From assembly GCA_964447315.1 (NCBI GenBank), contig CAYURQ010000010.1, positions 1 through 28,410 of the forward strand: a DNA stretch of 28,410 nt, given 5' to 3'. The translations under genes and the position numbers were made by a program. Every line of letters begins with the position of its first letter. Within the stretch, counting starts at the first letter, position 1. Below the pieces are notes generated by a model. It searched no databases. It worked only from the letters and a program-made list of their open reading frames with translations, and had not been told where the DNA came from. This document shows, one piece after another, positions 12,889 through 20,715 of the stretch. This stretch comes from MWBV01 sp964447315. GTDB taxonomy: Archaea > Nanobdellota > Nanobdellia > Pacearchaeales > GW2011-AR1.

Positions 12889-14937
12889 TCATTCTGCAAT
12901 ACCTGAAAGTCCTTTTTCCTTACGTAATCTTATAACATTATCTACAAATCCTTCTATTTTTTGCTCATGACTTACTATAATCATCTGGTTTGCATTTAAT
13001 TCATCTAAAACTTCACGCATTTTATCTAATTGCTGATCTGAAAATCCATCTGTTGGTTCATCTAATATCACTAAATCTCTTGTTTTAATTTTGCTAAGCA
13101 TTGAATTTATAACTTGGTTTAAGGCAAGTCTATATGCTAATGCTATTGCTGTTCTTTCTCCTCCTGAAAGATATGCATAATCTATTTCATAATCTTGTTG
13201 TTCAATTATTGGCGTGAAATTTTCATCAAGTCTTACGTTAAATGTTTCAGAAACTAACATTGAAAACCAATGAGAAAATAAGTTTGAAAAATCCTGTTTT
13301 AGTTTTATCATAACATTTCTTTCAATGTTTGAAATCAATGGAATGAAATGTTTTGAAATCCATTCTTCTAAATTTGAAAGATAATTCAATTGAGATTTAA
13401 CTTGCTCTGTTTGCTGTATTTTTTGTTTTAATTCCTGGATTGTTTTTGTAAAAAATTCTATTTCTCTTTTTAATTCTGCAACTTTTATTTCAGCAATACG
13501 TTCTTGTTGCTGTGCTTCTACAAGTGCTTTTTGTTTCTCTTGATAAACTCCTTCATATTTATTTAAATCAAAAATATTATTTTCAAAAGAACTTATCTGA
13601 TTTTCAAGAAGAGTTATATCTGATTGAATTGCATTGTTATTTTTTTCTAGGTTTTCAATATGCTGCCTCTTTTCTGTGATGCTTTCCACTTTTACTTTTG
13701 TTATTCTTAATTCTTGAATTTCTTTTTCCTTTAATGAGATTTCATAATTTATTTTACTTAAGTCTTGGCTTAATTTTTGTTTTTCTAATTCAAATTCTTT
13801 TATTTTATTTACATTTTCTGAAATTTCTGAATCAAACTTAATAACAACGTTGCTTTTGTAAACAGAATCAACTTCCTGAAGACAAGTTGGGCAACTTTCA
13901 AGGTGTTGTAACCTTTTTTTTATATTCTCATGGTCGGAATTTTTACTATATAAAGTATTAATTTCTGTTGAAAGTTGTAAATTTTTATCATTTAAATCAG
14001 GTAGTTTATTTTTTAATTCAAAAACTTGTTTTTCAAGAAATTCTAATTTTTCTTGGCTAAATCCAAGTTTTTCTAAATCAAGTATTTGAGATTGTAAATG
14101 CTGAATTGTTTTTTTATTTTCAATAATAGAAGTATTTTTTGTTGAAAGCATTATTTTTGTTGTTTTAAGTTCATTTTGTAAATTATCTCTTTGTTTTATT
14201 TTTTCAGAGACACTTTCTAAATCCACTTGACAAGACTCACGAAATGATTTTTTTAAATTAAAATCTTTTTCAAATTCCAATAAAGAATCTTTTTTTATTG
14301 ATAATTCATTTTCTTTCTGTATTACTTGAGATTTATCTTGATCTAAATTTGATACTAAAGCTTCTTTGTAACGTTTTTCTTCTTTTATTTTTGTTAAAAT
14401 AATACTAGAGTTTTCAATTACTTTTTTATATTTATCAATTCCAAAAACATGTCTTAAAGTATTTATTCTGGTTTCAGAATCCTGCAATATTATTTGTTTC
14501 ATTTCTTCTTGAGGAGTATATACAGTAAACTTGTAAAGGATGTTTTGTTTTTTTGAAAATTCTTTTGGATAATCTAAAAGGGTTAAAACACGATTTTTTA
14601 ATTCTGTTACTGCTAATTCTTCTTTTTCACCATCAACTGTTATTGCTGCATAATCTTGAGAAACACTTTTTCCTCTTTTTAAAGTACGTTCAATAATAAC
14701 AAATTTATTGTCAACTTCAAAATTTATTTTAACTCCTCCTGCAACAGCACCATTTCTTAAAATTGCACTTCCCCTCTGTCCTGGTTGTAGTCCAAAAAGA
14801 GCAAATTCAATTCCAAGGAGTATTGATGTTTTTCCTGAACCAATATCTCCTGCTAATAAAGTTGAACCTTCGTTGAAACTAAATTCTTGGTTTTCATAAC
14901 TTCTTATGTTATTTAAGGATATTTTATTTATTTTCAT
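12889..14937 (-). CDS. rad50: Rad50 DNA double-strand break repair ATPase
   Basis: This SMC-like ATPase works with Mre11 in end processing of DNA breaks. At 682 aa it is shorter than typical archaeal Rad50 (about 850-900), so the coiled-coil arms are short. The Walker A GDIGSGKTS lies at 30-38. Long heptad-rich helices flank a zinc hook CPTC at 349-352, almost exactly central. The ABC signature LSGGERTA is near 590, Walker B LVILDEP near 622-628 and the H-loop His near 657. The gene lies 10 nt after mre11, in one operon. No herA or nurA gene is in the window. Confidence 0.95.
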   Translation of the reverse strand: MKINKISLNNIRSYENQEFSFNEGSTLLAGDIGSGKTSILLGIEFALFGLQPGQRGSAILRNGAVAGGVKINFEVDNKFVIIERTLKRGKSVSQDYAAITVDGEKEELAVTELKNRVLTLLDYPKEFSKKQNILYKFTVYTPQEEMKQIILQDSETRINTLRHVFGIDKYKKVIENSSIILTKIKEEKRYKEALVSNLDQDKSQVIQKENELSIKKDSLLEFEKDFNLKKSFRESCQVDLESVSEKIKQRDNLQNELKTTKIMLSTKNTSIIENKKTIQHLQSQILDLEKLGFSQEKLEFLEKQVFELKNKLPDLNDKNLQLSTEINTLYSKNSDHENIKKRLQHLESCPTCLQEVDSVYKSNVVIKFDSEISENVNKIKEFELEKQKLSQDLSKINYEISLKEKEIQELRITKVKVESITEKRQHIENLEKNNNAIQSDITLLENQISSFENNIFDLNKYEGVYQEKQKALVEAQQQERIAEIKVAELKREIEFFTKTIQELKQKIQQTEQVKSQLNYLSNLEEWISKHFIPLISNIERNVMIKLKQDFSNLFSHWFSMLVSETFNVRLDENFTPIIEQQDYEIDYAYLSGGERTAIALAYRLALNQVINSMLSKIKTRDLVILDEPTDGFSDQQLDKMREVLDELNANQMIIVSHEQKIEGFVDNVIRLRKEKGLSGIAE

Positions 14938-14947
14938 TTTACGCTAA

Positions 14948-16123
14948 TTAAAACTTTAATACCTTTCTTGCTTCATCTAAAATACGATTATTGAAAGTTT
15001 CATTTTTTTCATCTTCTTGTTTATCTTTAGAGAGTGCTTCAATAAGCTGAGTTATTAGTGTGTTGAAATCAGAAAAATTTTCTTGAGAGAATTGCTGAAT
15101 TGTTTCTTGCTCTATATTAGAGTCATCTTTTATTTCAACTTGCAAATCAACCTGCTTAACAGATAAGTCATGTATATTTTTCAATAAAAAATAAGCTTTA
15201 TTTTCTTTAAGAAAATCCTCTATTTTCTGAAACTTAATATCAGAAACCTTTCCTCTTTTTAATTCTCCTTTTACTCTTAAAAGAATTATTTTATCATTTA
15301 AATCAATTTTATTTAATTCAGATATTATTTGTTCTGTTGCAATCAACCCATCATCAACTTGAACTGAAACCGAATGTACTTTTTTATTTGGCAAAGCTAT
15401 TCTTTGAACTTGTTGGTTTGATTCTGTATCTACTAAAACAAAATGACCTTGCTTTAAATCCTCTAATTCTTTGAAATTATTTGGAAATAAAGGTCCTGGA
15501 TAAACAATATTATCTTTATCATATAACACATGAATATGCCCTAAGGCATAATAATTAGCTTTAGGTAAAGTTCTTGATTCAATTGAATCTATTGGCAATG
15601 AACCAACTACTTTATCCAGTGTTGTATGAAGCATAAATATCTTGAAAAGTCCTGGAGCATCATTTAATTTTAATTTTCTTATATCTGGTATTTCAAGTCC
15701 TGATTTTCTTCCTGGATATCCATATATTGCAATATTATTATAAATATGAGGATTAAGAATTATCTCTGAAATATTTCCTTGACTATCTAAAATTTCTTCT
15801 GCATCATATACATTTTTACAAAATCCTGCTTTTTCCAAAACATCTAAAAAAGTTTTTCCAGAAACACTATAATCATGAGAGCCTGCAATTAAAAAACAAG
15901 GAATATTTGCATCTTTTAATCTCTTAAATTGAGCAAATGTTTCTTTTAAAATTTCAATTGGAGGGTATGCACTATCAAATAAATCTCCTGCAAATAAAAT
16001 AAAATCTAATTTATTGTCAATACAAATATCAATTGCTTTAACAAAACTTTGAAAATTCAGTTCTTGCAAAGGTTGTTGCTTCCAACCTCCCAAATGAACA
16101 TCAGCCATATGTGCAAATCTCAT
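14948..16123 (-). CDS. mre11: Mre11 nuclease
   Basis: This Mn-dependent exo/endonuclease of the Mre11-Rad50 complex has 391 aa. The calcineurin-like motifs are present: Asp8 and His10 (ADVHLG), Asp47 (AGDLFD), GSHDYS at 81-86 with the catalytic His83, His166 (MLHTT) and GHIH at 195-198. The third motif reads GSHD instead of the textbook GNHD, so the metal-ligand Asn is Ser82; I believe this also occurs in other archaeal and SbcD-like forms. The C-terminal third is helical and charged and should hold the Rad50-binding region. A TATA-like GAATTAAA (16144-16151) lies about 24 nt upstream. Confidence 0.95.
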   Translation of the reverse strand: MRFAHMADVHLGGWKQQPLQELNFQSFVKAIDICIDNKLDFILFAGDLFDSAYPPIEILKETFAQFKRLKDANIPCFLIAGSHDYSVSGKTFLDVLEKAGFCKNVYDAEEILDSQGNISEIILNPHIYNNIAIYGYPGRKSGLEIPDIRKLKLNDAPGLFKIFMLHTTLDKVVGSLPIDSIESRTLPKANYYALGHIHVLYDKDNIVYPGPLFPNNFKELEDLKQGHFVLVDTESNQQVQRIALPNKKVHSVSVQVDDGLIATEQIISELNKIDLNDKIILLRVKGELKRGKVSDIKFQKIEDFLKENKAYFLLKNIHDLSVKQVDLQVEIKDDSNIEQETIQQFSQENFSDFNTLITQLIEALSKDKQEDEKNETFNNRILDEARKVLKF

Positions 16124-16143
16124 TTTTCTCTTTTTAATGTTTA

Positions 16144-16151
16144 TTTAATTC
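16144..16151 (-). promoter_or_regulatory. TATA-like box of mre11-rad50
   Basis: GAATTAAA on the minus strand is centred about 24.5 nt before the mre11 ATG at 16123, consistent with a leaderless transcript. Confidence 0.4.
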
Positions 16152-16231
16152 AAAATAGTAATTTAGCTTGAGTATTTAAAAATTATTGGGTTGTTCTGCC
16201 ATAACAATAACAATCACTCAGAAATAAACCT

Positions 16232-16249
16232 TTTGGAAAGGTTTCCAAA
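16232..16249. promoter_or_regulatory. 18-bp palindrome between mre11 and the oxidoreductase genes
   Basis: TTTGGAAAGGTTTCCAAA is a perfect inverted repeat with 8-bp arms and a 2-nt centre. An overlapping repeat, AAACC (16226-16230) with GGTTT (16240-16244), adds a nested symmetry. It is GC-richer than its surroundings and lies upstream of the TATA box at 16272, the usual place for an archaeal regulator site. The binding protein is unknown. Confidence 0.5.
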
Positions 16250-16271
16250 CCAAAACTTTTAAATAACAAGT

Positions 16272-16310
16272 TTTAAATAAGTAAATTAATTTTAATAAGT
16301 ATTTGAGGTG
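16272..16310 (+). promoter_or_regulatory. Promoter and Shine-Dalgarno of the 2-oxoacid oxidoreductase operon
   Basis: TTTAAATA (16272-16279) is a likely TATA box and would place the transcript start near 16301. GAGGTG (16305-16310) then serves as a Shine-Dalgarno for ATG 16324, with a rather long spacing of 13 nt. Confidence 0.45.
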
Positions 16311-16323
16311 AAAAATCAAGAAA

Positions 16324-17826
16324 ATGGGTGAACGTTATAATATTCTTTTTGGTGGTGCAGCAGGATTAGGACCAAATATTTTAACAAGAATTTTAGGAAG
16401 AGGACTTGTCAGACTGGGGTATAATGTTTTTTACACTAGAGATTATCAAAGTTTAATCCGTGGAGGACATAATTTTAATGTATTGACTTTTTCAGAAAAT
16501 CCTGTTAATAGTAATGATTCTAAATTAGATATGATTATTGCTCTTGATGAAAGAACTGAAAAACAACACAAACATAATTTGAAAAAAACAGGAATTGTTT
16601 TGAAAGGACATAAAGAAAATATGTATTATGCTGGAAGAATGTTCAAACTTTTAGGAATTGATTTCAGTATTTTAGATGATATATTAAAAAGTTTAAAGAA
16701 AAGATATGACGAGAATTTAAAACATGCTAAAGAAGGATATTATGAAGAAAAAAAAGTTTTAATTAAAACAAAAAAAGTTGGAAAAAAAGGATTGTTTATG
16801 AATGGAAACAAGGGAATTTCCCAAGGAGCTGTTGAATCTGGTCTTGATGTTTACATTGCTTATCCAATGACTCCTGCAACACCTATTTTAGGCCAACTTG
16901 CAAAAAATCAAATTGAAAAAAATTATGTTGTTTTAGAAATTGAAAATGAAATTGCTGTTGCAAATGCTGGTGTTGGAAGTGCAATGACTGGTGCAAAAAC
17001 AATGATTGGTAGCTCTGGAGGGGGAATTGATTTAATGGGAGAAACAATTAGTTTAATGGGAATTGCTGAAATTCCTTTGGTTATTTACTTAGCCCAAAGA
17101 CCTGGTCCTGGGAGTGGAGTTCCAACTTATAATGTTCAGGGAGATTTACAAATGGCAAGACATATTGGGCACGGAGAATTTAATAGATTAGTTGTTGCTC
17201 CTGGTGATCCAAAAGATGCAATGGAACTAACAAATCAATGTTTTTACTTTGCACAAAAATATAAATTACCTTGCATAATAGTTGGAGATAAACATTTAGG
17301 GGAAAGTGCTTATACTATTCCAGGAATGGGAAAAATAGTAAAAGTTCCTAAATCAACAAAAATGAGAAGATATAATTCTTATGAGCAAGATTCAAAAACA
17401 GGTTCTGGAACAGAGAACCCTGAATTAATAAAGTCAAACATTAAAAGAAGAGCTACAAAATTTCCAAAGATTGCTGAAGAAGCAAAACAAAAATTTGAAA
17501 TGTATGAAGTATTTGGAAAAAAGAATTCAAAAAATATTGTTTTATTTTGGGGTTCAACAAAAGGAGCTGTTAAAGATGCTATTCAAGGTTTAAATTGCAA
17601 AGCAATTCAAATTAAATATATTGAACCTTTTCCAAAGCATATTATAAAAGAATTAAAAAATAAAAAAGTTTTGCTTGTTGAAAATAATTCAACTGGAATG
17701 TTAAAAGATATTTTAATGGAAAAAACAGGATTTGAAATTCCTGAAAAAAACAAAATATTAAGATATGATACAAGACCTTTTTTAGCAGATGAATTAAATA
17801 AAGAATTAAAAAAAAGGTGTAAATAA
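16324..17826 (+). CDS. 2-oxoacid:ferredoxin oxidoreductase, fused gamma-alpha subunit
   Basis: The product (500 aa) joins an N-terminal gamma-type domain (GGAAGLGPNILTRILGRG; YTRDYQSLIRGGHNFNVL) to an alpha domain whose pyrimidine-binding part shows AYPMTPATPILGQL, then GSSGGGIDLMGE and RPGPGSGVPTY. The C-terminal domain (VLFWGSTKGAVKDAI) is the usual domain II. With the beta subunit 1 nt downstream it makes a TPP enzyme that oxidises a 2-oxoacid to an acyl-CoA, reducing ferredoxin. Fused gamma-alpha subunits are usually about 570-600 aa, so this one is short, mainly in the gamma part and linker. Pyruvate and 2-oxoglutarate specificity cannot be told apart here. No ferredoxin-like delta subunit is encoded nearby. 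Confidence 0.92.
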   Translation: MGERYNILFGGAAGLGPNILTRILGRGLVRLGYNVFYTRDYQSLIRGGHNFNVLTFSENPVNSNDSKLDMIIALDERTEKQHKHNLKKTGIVLKGHKENMYYAGRMFKLLGIDFSILDDILKSLKKRYDENLKHAKEGYYEEKKVLIKTKKVGKKGLFMNGNKGISQGAVESGLDVYIAYPMTPATPILGQLAKNQIEKNYVVLEIENEIAVANAGVGSAMTGAKTMIGSSGGGIDLMGETISLMGIAEIPLVIYLAQRPGPGSGVPTYNVQGDLQMARHIGHGEFNRLVVAPGDPKDAMELTNQCFYFAQKYKLPCIIVGDKHLGESAYTIPGMGKIVKVPKSTKMRRYNSYEQDSKTGSGTENPELIKSNIKRRATKFPKIAEEAKQKFEMYEVFGKKNSKNIVLFWGSTKGAVKDAIQGLNCKAIQIKYIEPFPKHIIKELKNKKVLLVENNSTGMLKDILMEKTGFEIPEKNKILRYDTRPFLADELNKELKKRCK

Positions 17827-17827
17827 A

Positions 17828-18670
17828 ATGAACATTTCAACAAGCACAAAACCAACTTGGTGTCCTGGATGCTGGAACTTTCAAATACTAGCTGGATTTA
17901 AAAAAGCAATTGAACCAAAAATTAAATCTGAAAAAGACAAAGAAAAATTTGCAATTGTTTCTGGAGTTGGATGTCATGCAAAAATTTACGATTATTTGAA
18001 TTTAAATGGAATTAATAGTTTACATGGAAGGGTTTTGCCTACTTGCTTAGGATTAAAAATTGGAAATCCCAACTTAACTGTATTTGGCTTTTCAGGTGAT
18101 GGAGATGCTTATTCAGAAGGAATATCCCATACAATTCATGCAGCCAGATATAATCCAGACATTAATTATATTGTTCATAATAATCAAGTATTTGCTTTAA
18201 CAGTTGGACAACCAACTCCTTTAACTGAAAAAGGTTTCAAAGATAAAACAACTGCTCCCCTAGGAATGGTTCATAATCCTTTTAATACAATTAAACTAAT
18301 GCTAAGTGCTGGAGCAACTTTTGTTGCTAGGGTTTATGCAAAGCCAGACCAAGTTTTTAATGTTTTAAATGAAGCAATGAAACATAAAGGATTTTCATTT
18401 ATTGAAGTAATACAGCCTTGTATTATTTTCCATCCAGACAAAAGATATATTGAAAAAACTTACAACTTACAAGAAAAAGGACATGATAAAACAAACTTAA
18501 AAGAAGCGATGAGAAAGGCAGAAGAATTTAATTATGATGGAATTAATGATAAAACAAAAATTCCTTTAGGTATTTTTTATCAAACTCAAAGACCTACTTT
18601 TCAAGATAAAATTCCTCAATTAAAAGATTTAAAAAAGAAAAATATTTCTTGGAAAGACATTCCTAGGTAA
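17828..18670 (+). CDS. 2-oxoacid:ferredoxin oxidoreductase, beta subunit
   Basis: This is the TPP- and iron-sulfur-binding subunit, 280 aa. Cys12 and Cys15 (WCPGC), Cys49 (GVGCHAK) and Cys198 (IQPC) match the four ligands of the proximal 4Fe-4S cluster. The TPP/Mg motif is GDGDAYSEG at 90-98 with Asn118-Asn119 (VHNNQ) further on. It begins 1 nt after the alpha stop, with GGTG (17817-17820) as a Shine-Dalgarno. Its last 8 bp overlap the convergent COG2426 gene. Confidence 0.94.
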   Translation: MNISTSTKPTWCPGCWNFQILAGFKKAIEPKIKSEKDKEKFAIVSGVGCHAKIYDYLNLNGINSLHGRVLPTCLGLKIGNPNLTVFGFSGDGDAYSEGISHTIHAARYNPDINYIVHNNQVFALTVGQPTPLTEKGFKDKTTAPLGMVHNPFNTIKLMLSAGATFVARVYAKPDQVFNVLNEAMKHKGFSFIEVIQPCIIFHPDKRYIEKTYNLQEKGHDKTNLKEAMRKAEEFNYDGINDKTKIPLGIFYQTQRPTFQDKIPQLKDLKKKNISWKDIPR

Positions 18671-19160
18671 AAATACTAATTCCTCCTAAAGTTATTATTG
18701 TTACTAAAATTCCTGCAATTAAAACACCTAAAATACATGCTTTGTAAAAATGTTTTTTATCTAAACCTAAAACAAATGCTCCTAAACTTCCTGCATAAAC
18801 CCCGCTTCCTGGAAAAGGAATTCCAATGAAAAATGCAACTCCTATTGTTCCATAATTATCAACAAATTTCTTTAATTTCTTATGGCTTTTGTCCATAAAT
18901 TTTGAATATTGTTTCTTGATTATTGATTTTCTTAATTTATGGTCAAAAGATTTCCATACATGGAATAAAAAAAATCCAAGAAGAATATTTGATAAAACTG
19001 CTATTGCAAAAACAATTACAGGATTCATTCCTAATCCACTAAGAGTTATTCCAAATGGAAAATCTATTGAACCAGAAAGTATTCCTACTGGAATTGACAA
19101 CCTTAATTCTACAAAAGGCAAAAAAGTTAGCAAGATTATTATTAATATTGGAATTATCAT
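18663..19160 (-). CDS. COG2426/small multidrug-export-type membrane protein
   Basis: The 165-aa product has four to five membrane segments and matches my memory of the Sm_multidrug_ex family (COG2426): an N-terminal ELRLSIPVGI motif in a re-entrant-looking region, a basic loop (about 70-95), and PFPGSGVYAGSLGAF near residues 117-131. The family is predicted to transport small molecules, but no substrate is established. It is the last gene of the minus-strand RNase J operon, starting 7 nt after the methyltransferase stop. Its 3' end overlaps the oxidoreductase beta gene by 8 bp. Confidence 0.85.
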   Translation of the reverse strand: MIIPILIIILLTFLPFVELRLSIPVGILSGSIDFPFGITLSGLGMNPVIVFAIAVLSNILLGFFLFHVWKSFDHKLRKSIIKKQYSKFMDKSHKKLKKFVDNYGTIGVAFFIGIPFPGSGVYAGSLGAFVLGLDKKHFYKACILGVLIAGILVTIITLGGISIFT

Positions 19161-19167
19161 TTATTTT

Positions 19168-19761
19168 CTAATTTTTTAGGGTATTTAATTTTAATTCTAA
19201 TTCCCAAAGGCACAGTGTTTCAAAAAATAGTCTTTCACATCCAATTTCTTTTTCAACATATCCAAATTCAGAAAAATTTATTTGTTCTGAAAGGCTGCTT
19301 GTTATCAAATAAATTTTACCATTTTTATTTAAGAAATCTTTTGCTTGTTCAAGAAATCTTATTATTATCTCATTTCCTTTTTTTCCTCCAGTTGTTGCAA
19401 CTTTTGAATCTTCTGGCTCAACTTCCTTTGAATCATGATGTTCAGGCAAGTAAGGTGGATTAAAAATTATTAAATCAAAAAAATCTTTACCTTTTTGAAA
19501 ACTATCAAATAAATCAGATTGAACACAATTAAACCCTAAAAAATTACAATGGCTAACTGAATCAGGATTTATATCACTTGAAAAAATATTTTCTTTTTTA
19601 ACTCCAGAATTTTTTGATGCTTGAAGGTGAATTCCTGAGCCTGCACCAATCTCAAGCATTTTCAAATTTGTATTTTTTGCAAGAATTTCTGGAATTTTTG
19701 ATTTCAAAGTATCTGTCATTAAGAAAGAATCTTCCGCGGGTTTGTAAATTGATGATTTCAT
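19168..19761 (-). CDS. HemK2/Mtq2-like protein glutamine methyltransferase
   Basis: This SAM-dependent class I methyltransferase has 197 aa. The N-terminal YKPAEDSFLM is characteristic of the archaeal/eukaryotic HemK2 (Mtq2) branch. The SAM loop is EIGAGSG at 37-43, an acidic residue follows in SSDINPDSV, and the catalytic NPPY is at 101-104. Members methylate the Gln of the GGQ motif in release factor aRF1/eRF1, usually together with a Trm112-like partner, which is not in the window. It starts 3 nt after the tail-anchored protein gene, within the RNase J operon, so its expression is tied to RNA decay genes. Confidence 0.9.
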   Translation of the reverse strand: MKSSIYKPAEDSFLMTDTLKSKIPEILAKNTNLKMLEIGAGSGIHLQASKNSGVKKENIFSSDINPDSVSHCNFLGFNCVQSDLFDSFQKGKDFFDLIIFNPPYLPEHHDSKEVEPEDSKVATTGGKKGNEIIIRFLEQAKDFLNKNGKIYLITSSLSEQINFSEFGYVEKEIGCERLFFETLCLWELELKLNTLKN

Positions 19762-19764
19762 TTT

Positions 19765-20715
19765 TTATTTTCCTAAAAATAAAGGAAGTAAATATTCTAA
19801 AGTAAATGTATTGAATAAATCTATTAATTCTTCTCTGAAGAAGAATACAGCTGCTAAAACTCCAAGTAATAAAATCAATAAAAAAATCAATAAAAAAGTT
19901 ACTGCTTTATTAACAGGTGTTGGAGGTTTCATTCCATAGTTTGATATTTTATTTACAACTTGAGGTTTTTGTTTTCTTTCTTTTCCTTGTTTAACCACTA
20001 CTTGAGGATTAACATTCATATTACTCATTGCTTTAATCATTTCATCAACTGCTGCTTTAAAATTTTCAGATGCTGCAACTTGGTCCTCTCCGTATCCAGA
20101 AACAACTTGATTTTTCTTTGGAGAAGATTCAGAGTATCTTGAACCTGAATCTTTATTCTTAGCAGATTTATCTTTACGAAATTTTCTTGATTTTTTTGAT
20201 TTTTTTTCACTACTTGAAGATTCTTCTACTTTTTTATTTAATTCAGCTTCTGAAGAAGATAAATCTTCATCATAATCCTCTGAAACAGATTCTTCACTTG
20301 AATTATTTTTTTTACCATAAGTTCCTCCTTGAATTCTTTTCTTAGAAGAACGAGCATCCATTTCTGCTTTTTCAAGTTCATATTGTTCTATTAATTTTTC
20401 ACGAATTTGAACAGGCACAAGTTTTTTTTGTTTTTCCACTTTTTTTTCTTGAGTGTTTTTTTCTTGCTGACCATAAGAAGAAACAGCTCCTTGAATTTTT
20501 GGTTTAGTTTTATTAGGGTCTACTCCTAATTCATGAAATCTTCTTCTATGAAGAACTTGAAATTTTCTAGATGCTTCTTTTATATTTTCCTCTTTATATC
20601 CTGCATTACGAAAACTAGTCATTGCTTTTTCAAGAGGTTGCCCTCTTGCCAAGGCTGATTCTAATCCACCAAGAATTGATTCTACTTCTATATTATATTC
20701 TGAGGGTGCTGCCAT
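19765..20715 (-). CDS. Tail-anchored membrane protein overlapping the RNase J gene
   Basis: The product (316 aa) is not a family I know. The N-terminus (8-52) is a UBA-like helical module (GQPLEKAMTSFRNAGYKEEN). The middle (60-265) is low-complexity, rich in Lys, Ser, Glu and Gln, and probably disordered, with four short SYG/SGYG/NYG-type motifs. A single strong membrane helix lies at about 272-293, followed by a 23-residue hydrophobic/amphipathic end. The body should face the cytoplasm with a C-terminal anchor. Its start lies inside the last 23 bp of the RNase J gene, so translation is coupled. It could tether RNase J or ribosomes to the membrane; this is inference. Confidence 0.8.
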   Translation of the reverse strand: MAAPSEYNIEVESILGGLESALARGQPLEKAMTSFRNAGYKEENIKEASRKFQVLHRRRFHELGVDPNKTKPKIQGAVSSYGQQEKNTQEKKVEKQKKLVPVQIREKLIEQYELEKAEMDARSSKKRIQGGTYGKKNNSSEESVSEDYDEDLSSSEAELNKKVEESSSSEKKSKKSRKFRKDKSAKNKDSGSRYSESSPKKNQVVSGYGEDQVAASENFKAAVDEMIKAMSNMNVNPQVVVKQGKERKQKPQVVNKISNYGMKPPTPVNKAVTFLLIFLLILLLGVLAAVFFFREELIDLFNTFTLEYLLPLFLGK

